Positions 1 through 13,733 of a stretch of DNA of 64,000 bases are shown piece by piece. Made by a program: the position numbers and the translations under genes. The DNA lies in NCBI RefSeq assembly GCF_047496725.1, contig NC_132986.1, positions 1,946,001 through 2,010,000 of the forward strand. Reading direction: 5' to 3'. The notes beneath the pieces are model-generated. The model worked only from the letters and a program-made list of their open reading frames with translations. It was not told where the DNA came from and did not search any database. This DNA comes from Anoplolepis gracilipes (taxonomy: Eukaryota > Arthropoda > Insecta > Hymenoptera > Formicidae). Every line of letters begins with the position of its first letter. Position 1 is the stretch's first letter.

Positions 1-3000
1 AAACAATATGTCTGGGAAAGGAATTATTTTCTTTTGATATGCCAAGTGCCGTTGAATTGTAAATTTTACAAGCTGCTGGTCGTAAAATAAAAGGAAGGAG
101 TGCATAAGCGTCAAGAGAGCAGTACGCCGGCCTTGGAGAGGTCTTTGTCGACGCAAACGTCATTAATATTCCGCGCCTTCGCGTCTTCTTCTAGACGTTC
201 TTTGAATATAAAGGATAATTCCGACCATATTGCTGTTTTGTAGAATATACTTTCTCATGCGCGTAATTTCTCTTCTTTCACGATAAACTTTATGTTTTAT
301 AACGGCGGCGTAAATATCAAATTTTGAACAATAAATGTGAATAATAGTTTAAATAAAAAGATATATACCAAAAATAACTTATATTAGTCACAAAATAAAA
401 AAAAGGAAGAAAGAAGCTTTATTTTTAGAATAAACGTTTCAAAAGCTAATAGTAAATTAATTTTACTGAATAATAATACAAATGATGACAGAAATATTGA
501 GTTAAATGCAGATAGTGTTGATCGAAGTTTCTCTAAATCACTTATCATAATTATATGTATTGTAATTTGCAATGTTAAACATGCTGCATCGATAATAAAA
601 AGACTGATTGGTTCGATTTGTGCGATCTCAGGATAAAATCTTTATCGTTTAATATAACCGTTCCATTATTCTTTTACAGATAGATGGTATTGATGGATCG
701 AATAACGTCTATAAAATTGATTGTTTGTGGAATATTCGAGTCAGATAAAAACTATTTTCATCATAATCAAATGACAAGATTGACAAATGGTAAAAGCTAG
801 TGATTCATTAAAAAGGAAAATTTTTAAGTCGCTGATTCAACAAGCGCGTGCGGAAGTAAGATAGTTCGGTTCATAAGTAAGGCGCTTGAAGACTATGCAT
901 CACATGAGTCATTGTGTAAATGCAAACGAATACGATAGCGAATTTTTCATATTTTTCGTCGATAAGACATAACGTCAACGAGCTTCGAGCTTCAACGTCA
1001 CGTCAATGCCAATCGATGCTAATGCGCGTATATTATAAAAGTTGATGCGTTTGTTAATTTCAGAATCACGTTTCGTTGGAAGAAAAATCTTTTCGTGAAA
1101 ATTGATTTGAAGCAACGCGATATCGCGAGATGTCCTCATGCAACGTCAACAGAATATTAAGAGACGGATGCTTAAATGAATTAAGTATATACTAACAGTT
1201 AGGTACGGTACAGTTTGTAGTCGGAACAATCTTTTAGAATAACTACTGACTAGTATATATTATATAACGCACGTTACGACGTGCACGTGCGGATCCCACG
1301 TGTTGGAAAATGCATAAATCGCAGGGACGCGTTCGCGGAAATAGGAATAGCGGTTTCATTAAGAAATCAGACAGTCACTTGGGCACGTGATAACCATACA
1401 GTGCGCGCATACGATAATTTGACCTACGAGCGATATAACGCACGATCTTGTGTATATAATTTGCATAAAAGTAACAAACGAATGAAAACATTAATTTTAT
1501 CAAACTCGGTAATTTTTTTTCCAATTATACGATTAATTTAAGAATATTCCCTTATCTTTTTTATAACGCATATATCTCATTAAACTTGGCAAGTACGTTT
1601 CGCACGATTGCCTCGATATCATAAATATTATTTCTTGATTAATACCTTTTATCCTTTCATTGTGGTCTATAATTGGAATTTGTTGTATAATATATAATTG
1701 TATAATATTTCACGTGAAAATAATGATTTAATTGTAAGCAGAGGGACGGGTAAAATATCATTATTATCTATAACAATAGCAAATATCATTGATGACGTAG
1801 TGGCGTGTCTTATCAACAGGTATTTGTCTCCACGAGCTTGCATATAACTTTTTTTTATCCACGCGCACCCCGATACGTAACAAATCATTCGTGCTCAAGA
1901 ACAAATAAGTGTACTTGTGGACCTGAGCAAGAGTCGTGTCTTACAATTAGCTTTGTTCTATGCGTTGACAGTTGTCGAAGCGCCGAAGAGTCACGTGTAT
2001 CTGTCTTTGAAGAAGACGTAATTTTCTCTATAAGCTTCAATCTGGACGATCAAAAATGTTAACACTTAATATTTGTTTTTTTTTTTTTTTTTTTTTTTTT
2101 TGGTATATATTTGTTATTTCATATATGTAGGCTACCTTTGATTAATGACAATCAATTTTCGATATTTACATATAGGTTTATTGAATGGCGGAAGGGAAAG
2201 ATTTCTAGGTAGTTTGAGAGCGACACTAAAACCGCAAATGCAAATCGATTCCTCTGCTAGATTCTCTCCTTTACGATTGACACGCGATTGGAAGGAAAAA
2301 TGTCAAGAAGAACTAGCTGCTGGGTTAAATATGAAAAAAAGATGGAACGATTGCTGGATCGAGTGACGATGAGAATATCTATGATTGGATCATTAATATT
2401 CCGATGACGACCGGTCCGTGTCCGGACTGTGGATCCGCGATGACTTGAAGGCCAACATACGAGATCTTTGCGGTACGGTATATTTCCGTGTTGGCCACAT
2501 ACATTATGTACAATTTCCTAGTATAATATACGAGAGAATGAGAGGAAGATACCGCTCACGGTTCGATGACTTGGCATTTTGCCGAGGTAAGATCACTGGA
2601 GCATCAGATTGTTAGGACCAATGACATGATAAATTTCCTCTGTTTCGTTATCTATTATCTTACCCCTTATTCTTGAAGTATATATATAGTGCAAAATATT
2701 TCAAAGCAACAAAACACCTTTGTTCCGAGTGTGTCTAATCTTATTTACTACATAATGTTTTTTACATACATGTGTATGTATGTGTGTATATAGCGAGATA
2801 TGTTTTTCTCTTTACTAAAATATGCATACCTGGCCAAGGCAATAATTATAATGTTTGACGTTGCAAACGACTCTTTTTAAAATTACTATATAAAAAGCAC
2901 AACTACGTACGTTGACTTATTGTAGCGCGATAATGTGAATAATTAAACATTATTCTTTTATATATAAAAATCGACAAATTGCTTTCTCTTTCTCTTAATT

Positions 3001-3729
3001 ATATATACAGATCTTGATTGATCTAGAGGTAAAATATTCGTTAAATCAAATTTCAAATAATACGATTAGATTTTTACAATCGATCATCCGTTAATAGAAC
3101 AAGTAGAGATAAAACAAGTCGATAGAACACAAGTCATTCCCCCGTGTATTCAACAACACCCAGATAACACCAGATCTAATTTTCAACCGTATGTGTATCT
3201 TAAATCGATAAATACTTTGTTATCTAGTCAAATATATGGTTAACAAAGAGATCATAAAAAAACTATACGTTTCATCTCGTGTAATAATATAGAAACGAGA
3301 AACAAAAAAAAGTATCTCCCTCTCTTTCTTGTATAATAAAATAAGATAAATTTTCAAATACAATTTTTTATTAGTAACAAACAACACTCAATTAAAGAGA
3401 CATTGCATACCCAAGAGATAACCTGATATATCTAATATATATAATCAGATATCAGCGATAAACGTCTCTCTCGGAGATAAACGCCTTCTCGGAATATTAT
3501 TCGCGTTACAGTCAAAGGAATAACGCGTATATATTCGCGATCCAACGCGAAAATATAATGCGTGATCTTGCATTACTCATCTGTGACGCATCCCGTGAGG
3601 ATTGCATAGCTCCAGACCGTTTCTTTCTTTCTTCCGAATATCGGAGTGCAACAAAAACTCCCCCACAAATCTCTCGCAACGCATAGCCTGCATAACTTGT
3701 TGCGTGGTCTATAAACTAGATTGAATCAA
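1..3729. other. Gene-poor left flank
   Basis: I see no supportable gene here. The sequence is AT-rich with a poly-T tract at about 2076-2101. A somewhat GC-richer island at about 1860-2620 contains short open frames on the plus strand (2145-2366 and 2418-2615) that resemble no family I know. The stretch from 2640 to 3700 is AT-rich and shows nothing. Confidence 0.5.
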
Positions 3730-3734
3730 AAAAT

Positions 3735-4235
3735 AGGGTTCTCTGTTTTATTATGACTTTTATTTATCACTTATGTAAAATTGGATTTATTGTATTAAAA
3801 TATAAAGATAATCGCTACCTTTTAATATAATCTTCGACTAGATTGATGCACTTGTCTCAAGCTTAGCACAAGTATTCTGTACTGTTGTATCATCTGGAAA
3901 TCGTCTTCTTCCAAGATGTTTCTTCAGCGACTCAAATAAGTGAAAATCATAGAAGGAACCAGATGGGGGCTGGAGGAAGGATGCTCCATAATTTTTCATT
4001 CAAAGATAACAAAAATATCGAAGTACAGAGTAAGGTCTGCCACGAGGAGAATTCACAAGAAAGAAGCTTCTCTAGAGAACTTTTTCTTCGAATGGCCTTC
4101 TTGATGATACAGCAGTACAGAATGCTGTTCAAGAATGATTTAATCATCAAGAGTCGGATTTTTACCGAGAAGAAATCTTCAAACTCGTGCCAAGGTGGAA
4201 CAGTGCGTCAATCTTTTCGAAGACTGTGGTAAAAA
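3735..4235 (-). mobile_element. Decayed mariner-like transposase fragment
   Basis: On the minus strand, about 3995 down to 3840 reads as the C-terminal end of a mariner-family transposase. An EHPSSSPHLVPS stretch is followed, after a one-base frameshift near 3955, by DFHLFESLKKHLGRRRF. In the family this is the EHPPYSPDLAPSDYHLF block that carries the last catalytic acidic residue; here the SPDLAPSD part reads SPHLVPS and the frame is broken. Further stops lie upstream (about 4000-4230) and after the block (about 3840). No terminal inverted repeats were identified, so the limits given are approximate. It is an inactive fossil. The open frame on the opposite strand (3885-4232) is a shadow of it. 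Confidence 0.6.
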
Positions 4236-4474
4236 ATAGTCATTGGCTTATATCTTAACGCAATTTTATTTTTAGCAACAAGTTCAATGCGTCTATAAGC
4301 AAATAAAAATTGTAAAAAGAGCAACTTTACTTTCTGATCCACCCCAGTAATTTATACTGTAAAATTTGTGCAATATCGAGGCAGAGAGCGAGGAATCAAT
4401 TTAATTCCCAATCAGATTTATCTACATAAATCACCTTGCAGATTACAAAATAAAATTTCTATTTCTGTACTTAC

Positions 4475-4606
4475 CGCAACAGTGGTATCGCTGATGACAT
4501 CGATCGACGTCGCTCCCATACTCGCGTACAAAACAAGAAACGCTATCGCCGCCAGGTAGCCGTCGATGCTTGGCAGTTGCAAAATAATTTTGCTCCACTT
4601 CGTCAT
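4475..4606 (-). CDS. First coding exon of unidentified secreted or membrane protein gene (partial)
   Basis: ATG at 4606 opens a 44-codon exon that ends in phase 0 at a strong donor (GCG|GTAAGTAC, intron starting at 4474). The peptide begins MTKWSKIILQLPSIDGYLAA and continues with a hydrophobic run (AAIAFLVLYASMGATS). This is typical of an N-terminal signal peptide with cleavage around residues 31-33. The base composition is more GC-rich than the surroundings, and CpG-rich sequence lies directly upstream, as expected near a promoter. No further exon could be recognised to the left on this strand, so the rest of the gene probably lies beyond the window edge. The family is not identified; secreted, GPI-anchored and single-pass receptor proteins all remain possible. 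Confidence 0.5.
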
Positions 4607-5550
4607 ATTTTCGACGACGTTACTTTCGACCTATTGTCAAACTACGTTCCCGCTATGATAAGATATATCACCGCGACTTTTTTCTCGTGCTCACAGTGCT
4701 GATGCCTCGTCGCTTGCTTCTTTACATCCCTTTCGCCCGGGAAACACTCAATACACACGTGCTTCTCGGAAACACTCTTACTGTAGTATCTCGAGAATTG
4801 CAGGGCGCGATGTGTCAAATTGGACTCATTCTATAAGTCAAGCAATTTCATCTATCCTCTTGCTGATGATAAGCTATTATGTATGCGGACTTTAGCGAGC
4901 TGTTGATGTGCAATTATATTCGCGAGGTAGAAACACCTGTTTTCAATGCAATTCTGACAGTCTACCGGCAACTATACCTGACTGCAAAATGGTTTGAAAC
5001 GTGGTTGCCACAACACTATTGATCTCGTAGTGTTTTCCTCGCTGGTGGTTCGCTACCAGTGTTCTTTCGCTCTGTTGTTCCGATTCTTCGACTTGTACCC
5101 GTGTGTATATATATGTCGCATAAACCTCGCTCGATTTTCACCGACAGAGACCTTTCTTCTTATGTGATCTGCTGATGAGTTCGATGAAACGATCGTGGAG
5201 CGACGAAAAAAAGGAAAAAAAGAGAAAAAGAGAGAAAAGGGGAAGTTGACAGTAATAAGTAAGGATAGATCACTGTGTCCGCGATAGATGTCCGCGTCAA
5301 GGGAGAGGACAACCGACGAGAAACGCGCGGATATGCGGAGCTGGTAACGAAGCCCACCGCCACTCTGAATCATAATCAGTATTGCAAGTGACTTTTATTG
5401 AGATCTCCCACCATAGTCGCGACGACCACGGTTGCCAATCGCGCACCACGGCGTTTCTACACGTGCATACACATGTGCAGCAAAGCTGCGTCCATGCGTA
5501 ATAATTAGTCAAATCAGAACTATAAGGAATTGTGATAGAACACAATTTCT
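4607..5550 (-). promoter_or_regulatory. Putative promoter/5'UTR region of the signal-peptide gene
   Basis: The sequence upstream of the 4606 start is richer in CpG and GC than its surroundings (notably 4600-4760 and 5040-5480), then turns AT-rich. No TATA box or initiator stands out. The role is inferred only from position and composition. Minus-strand open frames at 5053-5373 and 5297-5545 look like chance frames. Confidence 0.25.
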
Positions 5551-8224
5551 CCGACAGACTCGTCTCAGGGTCATTTAACAGGATGTTCTTGTTTAAAAAT
5601 TTTTTTTAATTAATTTTTATTTACCTTTTAAATGTTTAGAGTTTCATAAACACGTTTCTAGGAGATTTTGTCAAAATATGTAAACATAACGGAGTTACAT
5701 TTGTATTTATATCGCGATCAAAGGTCGATGCGCTCAGAAGCCGAACCGTACAAGTCATATAAGAGTCTTTCCATTATTGTTTAGCATAGTTGTGTATATA
5801 TTTGATCAAGACGATCGTTTAAGTATCACGCACTGACAGAAAAAATTCCATGAAAACTGAATTTCTTGAAATAAAATTCAATATATAATATATAGATATA
5901 TTATTTATAGTCATGCTTGCTAAGTCACAAGAGTAAAACAGTCGCAAGAAAATGAAACTATTGAAACAATTGTATCACATTAATCAATTTTGTGCAAAGT
6001 TGTGAGATTTATTTATGAAAATCTACATAATTTGTTTAAGAGATGTGAGGATGCGTACGCAAAGTAATAACGAGATCATCAATCTGAAAGGTCATTTTTC
6101 ACGTTCTAGATTAAAATTCTTTTAACTTTATTATTTCGCTTGACATTCTTTCCGTTTTTAATCAAGATTTATTATGTGTTACGTCTCTGTGTTATCTTTT
6201 GCGTTGATGAATTATTCATCTTTGATAGATGATTGAAGGGCAAATGTCAAGTTTCTATAATTCTTTGAGAATCGATGATACATTTTTTTCTATATTTTCT
6301 CAGTCGCGTGAAGATAATGAACGAATTCAAGCTGAAATAGTAGATAATAAGTTAATAATAAATGGATAAGTAAGTGGAAAACAAATAGATAGATAATAGA
6401 AATTCGATATTTTTTCTTATATGATATACAGGATTTAGACATCTAGACCTCTTTTTTATATTTCTTAGACGAAGGAAACTTTTGTTCCGAGAGGTTGCGT
6501 GGACAACTTTGTGACTCATCCGGATTTTAAGCTGCTTTCCATTCCCAAGAATTCTTTTAGAGATACCGACGACCGCAGACTGGATCCCAAACTGGGATTG
6601 CCGCATGAATTAATGTAGATATGTGTTTAAATGTGCGTAAATTTTGAGTAATTGAGTTATTTAGTCATCTATCTATTAGATCTGGCTTGATGTGTTAGAT
6701 TTTCACAATAATATAATAAAATACATTTTTCTTCATACAAATTATTATAATAAAATTTTGCAAATGACAAAGATATGCTCGTAGGTGAATGAATCAGTTG
6801 AATAAAACAGTATCATCAATGCTCGTCACAATTATAATTTTTGGATATGCTCTATTTTTCGCGATTATGAGATACCCAAGAAAATGCAATAAATGTAATG
6901 AAATTTTTTTTCCTTCTTTACTGTATCAGAAAAATGAAGGGTAATTTCGCATATTAACTGAAACTCTTGTTTCAACTGTTTTTTTCATTCATATACAAGT
7001 TTTTGTCCATTCATGCAAAATTTTATTATATTAATTTGCATATGGAGAAACTCATTTGATATCATTGTGAATATCTAATATACCAAAGCACCAAATCTCT
7101 CGTAGACGAAACTTGAATGCAAACGACAGAGTACATTGAACGAATGAGTAAGCATCGGACTTTTTGGTCGCGCGCGAGAATGCGATTCGTCATTCTTTCT
7201 TTCTCCGAATCTTCTTCTTTCCGATTTAATTCATTTAATTCATTTAATTTTTATATTTATGATAATCATGGTTTTTCGATTCTCTCTTATACTTCTAATA
7301 ATAATTGTCATCAAATTTACTTTTATTCGTTTATTCAGATTCTTCTTCTACGAATCAAAGCCATTTCATTCTTACATTATGAAAGGAGAATATGATTATT
7401 GTGAAAATATTTTTCTTATGGAATGTGAACAAACTTAAAATTATATTTTAATTTTTTTCAATGAAAAAAATGCCTGTATCAGGAAAGGATCTTGCTTCGC
7501 AAAATCTTATTTTTACCTTGATAAGGGACATTTTTTTACCTTTGTAATATCTTTCTTTAATATATTCTCACATATGATTCAAATGATATCATCATAAGTT
7601 TGGAATTTACACTTGTAATTCATTCATTTTTAAGATCGGTTTGATTCGTAATTTTATTTGATGTTTCGCGAATTCGTTGAGTTCAGTAAAACTTTATGTA
7701 TGTAAAGTGTAATTAAATTTTTACATAGACAAACTTTTACATAGAAAAGACTTCGATTTTGAAATTGGTTTATTTTCTTGAAAAATGCAATTGCATAAAA
7801 GTTTATTCCTTATAAGTTGTTATCAATTGTCATACTGTACGTGACGATAAGGATATTAATAATGTATTTTGCCTACTTTCATGAATTAGTTCCACAAAAC
7901 GTGCGTGTGTATATGCGAGAATTATTACATCTAATAAATATAAAAAAAATCTCCTATTTTATATGAATGTAAACTTTTGTATTTTTTATTGATTTTTCCA
8001 ATACTTGATATCGTACATCAAATTTCGAAATCTATTAGCACATACGTAATGTATATTGATTTAAATTATAATAATATAAAATTAATACACACATATGCAC
8101 TCTTTTCACATTCAAAATGGTCAATCGTATGTTATTAAAGTAAAATATTTACTTAATCATTTTTAATGATATAAATCTTTGCTGTAAAAGAGTTAAAGAA
8201 AGTTTGAGCCAAACAATAAGATAT

Positions 8225-8476
8225 TCTTCAGGTCAGTGCCTCTATAGGGAAAGATCGCCAAAGACATCAGATCGAGACGATCGCATCCCATGCCACACCT
8301 AAAAATTATATTCCATTGGTTTTCGTTAGTTTTTTTTCTTTTATTAAAATGTGTATACTTCGCTATAATCCTAATCGTTTATCAATCCAGCCGACTCATC
8401 CGACCCTTTCAGAGTTCTTCTTAGCTTTGGATTCATCTGGTCAAGGCCATAGTCTCGTCGCATAGATTGACCTAAT
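8225..8476. other. GC-richer island with exon-like features on both strands, unresolved
   Basis: Two blocks (about 8232-8300 and 8371-8476) stand out from very AT-rich surroundings. On the minus strand the second block could be a terminal exon: acceptor AAAATAG at 8477-8483, then an open frame to TAG at 8371-8373 containing RRDYGLDQMNPKLRR, which is bounded by dibasic pairs. On the plus strand both blocks follow plausible acceptors (TTCTTCAG at about 8231, ATCCAG at about 8390) and run to stops. Strand and coding status cannot be decided from sequence alone. Confidence 0.2.
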
Positions 8477-10450
8477 CTATTTTTAATAATAAAAAATAGC
8501 AAAATAATTACGCATTGAATGTATATTTTTATAAGAAGCAAAATTAAAAATTTTTATTATAATACATTTTTAAGCAAATGCAAAAGTTAAAACCTATTTC
8601 ACAGAAATTTAATCAACATTTATGTTAATATGTAAATTATTATGTTAATGATGTAGATTAAATGTGTAGAAAACTAATCTGTAATCGGAAAAAGAAAAAT
8701 TATATGTATAATAAAATTTTTATTATTATTTATTTTTTTTAATTATTAGATTTTTTTAAGTCTAATAATTTTTTTACTTTGGCAAATCGAAAAGTTATAC
8801 AATTTTTATTTTTGGCATTCTAATAACTTTTTTTAAACGTTTAATTTTTTAATTTTTAAGAATGAAAAGTTATTAAATTTTTCAGTTCTTAAAATTTTAA
8901 TACTTTTGGATTTGTGAAAAAATCTAAAGTTACTAAATTTCTAAAAATTATTCAAGAGATCGTCTGTAAGTCGGAAATATTTTAGACTTATATGTATAAA
9001 GATAAACATCTACCTTTTTTCGAAGAAATATAAAATGAAACATTAGATGCGTTATAGCTGTAAGCTGCGGCAATTAACCATTGCAAATTATTAATGAAAG
9101 CTATTCATTCTGTGTGTTTATGAGTGATTCAGCGTCGCACGAGTCTTCGTAGAAAAACAATTTAGAGATATTATCCACCATAAAATCATCTCAAGAAACC
9201 GCTTCTTTCATAATTTATAAAGATTTAGTAATTCTGTAGATTTATCAAATGTGTGCTTGTAACGAAAAATTCTGTAACTACAAATTCCATATAATAAATC
9301 GTTCTCTTACATTTGTACTTTATAACTAAACTAGAGGAGATTAACAACAAGAGATTATATATAATAATAATAAGAAATACATTCCTTTGACATATTATAA
9401 TTTTACAATCCAAATTTTTTGAACAAGATGTGGACAGAAACATGATTGGGAAAATTTCCAGCCTAATTTCAGAATTAATTAATATCTTTTTCGCTTTTTC
9501 ATTATACGGAAATCCCAACATTTGTCGCACGATAAATATTGAAGGGTGCTTTCATTTTTTTACGATTGTCCAGTAATCATTTTCCAGTTAAAGATCTTAT
9601 TAAAAAAACGTTTTCTTTTTTTTCTCTTTTTCGAGAAAATTCTTTAAAATAAAATATAACATTATACAATTAGAGAAAAACATGAGATGTATAAAACACA
9701 ATTTTATGTAATACCGAGTATTATCAATAATTTTATAGAAATCGACATCAGTCCTGTTTGACTTCGGCTTGTATTTATGACAGTTGAGAAGAGAACACGT
9801 GCCTGTTTCGTTAATTCGTAATCATTTATGTAAATCGGAGCAAAAAAAATTTACTACCTGAGACATAGGAAATGTTTGTGAGAAATTAATATTTTAGGAA
9901 TCTCTCGTTATCGACTTCAAGTATCACGCTCAATCGCTTCTCGCATTATTAACGAACAGATTCTCGCTTTCAAATGTTGCAAAAAATCAATTATTCCAAT
10001 GCGAAAATCGTTGGTGCGATTATGCGCAAGGTTGATGCGCGATGCATCGCGTTTCCCTTTCCCGTTTGATTCACATGCGGCACGATGGACCGTCTGAAAG
10101 GTCATCGCGTATCGAACGCCAGATGAATCTGCGACACGGTGCTTCCGGTGCTAATGTCTTTGCACTATCTTCCTATTAGACGAAAGACAATTCCCTGTAT
10201 TCCGCCATTGACGGTGTTTAAATGTCCGCAACTTTATATCCGCGTAATCTCAGATCGTGAAGTGAATCATTCAAAAGACTTGGCGAGGCCTGTGGGCTTT
10301 TCTAGAGATGGAAACTTACGTTAATTGGTAGCATGCCCTCAATATTCGCAGAACGAAAGATTCCAACGAGTTCAAAACTAAGAACGGAATCAATCATCTC
10401 TGACTCAAATTGCGATTATTACATTAAGAGAGATAGGAAGGGAAAAAAGA

Positions 10451-10482
<32 letters not shown>
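10451..10482. repeat. (GA)n microsatellite
   Basis: An uninterrupted run of GA dinucleotides lies in intergenic AT-rich DNA. Confidence 0.9.
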
Positions 10483-13400
10483 CAGCAATTGATTGTGAAT
10501 TATCATAGATAATATTAATTAAATAAAAGTATAAATATTACGTTTGCTCTCCTCGTCTGAATCAACGAACACATGATGTTTACACAAACGAGATATGTAG
10601 AGTTTCGAGCGTGAATAATCGCATTTCCGTACGTGCAATTCCTTCCACCAATGTTGTCACGTAAGCACGTGCCTGTAGTTACTTGTCTCGCAAATTTATA
10701 CAGTTGAATGACGGAAGTCGAAATAACATTGTCCATTGTACAGCTAGGAAATTATGTCTACTACGATATTCAATGTAACTATCCGTTGTGAATTCCGTGC
10801 AGGAAGATAAGCGATTTCCTTTGAGGAAATTCTGTCTGCAGAAACATTTAAAATATTCTTTCCGCCTTTATAAAAATCATCTTGTTGCAATGAACATGCG
10901 CATAAGCATCGGTATTTAGTGCAAAGTATATCACAATCAAACTTTCCAATTTCATATTGTAAAATAGTGTTGAGCCGTCGTCTCTTCCGTCACGTTTAAC
11001 GACGTAAAAAAATTGACAAAAAAAAAAAAAAAAAAAAAAAAGTGGTAGAGTCGATTTCACGACTTGTTTCTCACTTTGTCGCAATTATTATCGTTACGTT
11101 TGTCACGTTTTTCTAGTTTATAATTCCACGCTTTGTTTCACGAAAATTGCCAACATACTTTACGCTTTATTTGTGGATTTATTTTACAAAATTTCGTTTC
11201 ATGAAATGTCAATTTTTTTTCATTACGTCGGATATTTTCATTGGAAACTCATAACCCAAAGATATTGAGCGCAAATATTGTTTTCATCTATCGATAAAAA
11301 TATCCTTGATGAAACACGTTCTATTTATAAGTAGAATAAATACTGATACTGATTATTTTGTAGTCTATGCGATGCTTAACGCAATATTAATTTCGTAAGA
11401 AAAAAAAAAATGCGTGGCAGTTCGGTACAAAGTTCCAAACATTTAAACGATATAGAGACGTTCTTTCCTTCGTGTTTCCACGTATATATAAATGTAAGTA
11501 TTATTGCGGTTCGCGTAAAAGCTTCGACGAAATATGTATTACGCGTCTCGGTTAAATTTAAAAAGATATAATTTTTGCTGTATAATGAACAGTCACGCAC
11601 AACTCTTTGTTCAATAATTTTGTAGAATTGATCGCTTACAAGTAAAAATGACTTTTAGTGAATCTTTTCTCGCGTGTTTGCTCATAAAGAAATTGTCATC
11701 GCGAATCGAACAACGATCGATTTGCATCCCAGCACATTCGTAGATTCATTGCATATTCGTACATCCATTGCAGGAGACTGCATGAAAATGCATATATGCT
11801 AAGAAATTGGATACCTTATTATTATATTATTTTTTTTTTTGCTAATGACGTGTCGTCCTTCCTCCGTTGCCACGTGCGTTTAATCACTGGGTGTTAGGTC
11901 CGAGACGCGAAATATTAATTTTGCCGAGGAATATTAAGAAGAATTTTAAAGAAAAATAATTAAAATACACAACACAATGACAGTTTTATAGTCTTAAAAA
12001 GTCCAAGAGACATTATTTTGGGCACGGATCTGCATTTACAGGGGATAAAGCGCATTCTTTTGTTCACCTTTATACGGTTCGTTGCACATTATCGGCGCCA
12101 CGAAAAGAAGCTGGCGCTATGTATTTATACATTATAGTATGTATATTATGTATACTTCATCTCCGCCGACGACAAGAGCAGACGGCGATCGGTGCTGACC
12201 ATGGATGGGTTCACTGATCCCATCGTCTTCGAAGTAATGCTCTTTCATCGTATTGCAGCTTTGAGATGCGAAATATATGCTTGGTTGTGTTGAAAAAAAA
12301 AAAAAAAAATGAGCAAGAAAGAAGAGAGAGAGAGAGAGAGAAAAGACGGGGAATCGAGAAGGGAAGGCAACTCTTGAAATCTCTCTTACACCCGAGGGAA
12401 AACATGACCATGATGTGAAAGCAAAAGAGGAGCATGTTATATTCGATTATATTTCGTGCACTGTTGAATGTCAATGCTTGAGAGTCTCAAAAGTCGAATA
12501 AATCAACACTCCTTCCTGCGTGAAAAAAAAATCAAATTATTCAAACGTATCTCGACAAGTTTAAACAACATCAGCTAAGTAATATTATATATATATATAT
12601 ATATGGATTTTAACAACTTTAGTAATTATGTCGTCGAACAAAAATTTTGCGTAATTTTTGGGTTGACTATAAGTTAATTAAAATTTAGATGGAAATATTA
12701 CACACGTTAATTTACAGGCAATTGAATTAATTAATGCTTGCGATATTACACTCGATATCATGATGTATCGATGACAGTCAATGAATATCGTTACAAACGT
12801 CTATCTACCTCCTCTTTGAGGTAAATAACGTCAGTCAGGGCCACCAAAGAGGTATATTAATTGCAGACATCTCTCATCGATAAGTCGCTCTTTAGCTATG
12901 AGAAAAACGCACGAGTGCATTCGCTCGCTTCTGTTTGCGATAGACTACGAGATGAGGACTACCTCCTCTTGTGCGCGTTTCCGAGGACAAAAAGGACCTT
13001 GAAAAATTCTTCAACTAGAGTCACCGACATTCCCACAGGAGTCATCCCATTATATTTAAATTAGATGAATATAATATGCACTTCTCTCTTCAGCTTCTGC
13101 GTGGGAGTATATTCGTGATACACATATACACGCGCGTGCGCGCACAGAGAATAAATGTTTTCTTATTTCTATGCCAATATATAGCTTCATTTTACATATA
13201 TATCGTCGAAATGTCTCTGACACATGTACAATTTTTCATACGATATTTAATGTCACAAGAAGAAGAGGAGTTCGAGTCGCTTGAAGAATACACGATTTCT
13301 GCTAAAGTCCTTTATTATCACACGTATCGAAACGTACAGCGAAGCGTAAAATGCAGAAAATATATAATAATAACAATAATAATAATAATAATAATAATTG

Positions 13401-13689
13401 AGTAAACAGATTTAGTATCGAGCATTTACTAAAGTTAATTGTGTTAAACGCGTACGTTTTTTTTCATTATACCTAATCATGCAATTAATTATATTCAATC
13501 AGTTAATTAATTGAATAACAGTCAATAATCCATAAATTTATCCCTTATTGCGAATATCACCTTCTGTTCTAAAAAGTAAAAGGGCAATAACTTTATATCA
13601 TTCATTGATAATTCAATGAAATGCAAGAATACCCCATTATTTGTCATTATTCTTAAATTATTCTTAAATAATAAAATGTAAATAAAAAA

Positions 13690-13693
<4 letters not shown>

Positions 13694-13731
<38 letters not shown>
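13694..13731. repeat. (TA)n microsatellite
   Basis: A pure TA dinucleotide run of about 19 units. Confidence 0.9.

Positions 13732-13733
<2 letters not shown>

Noticed and set aside
3885..4232. 115-codon plus-strand frame near the left end
   Set aside because: The opposite strand carries mariner transposase similarity, so this frame is its shadow.
10139..10324. 61-codon plus-strand frame in a slightly GC-richer patch
   Set aside because: No splice signals, no family resemblance and no neighbouring exon.
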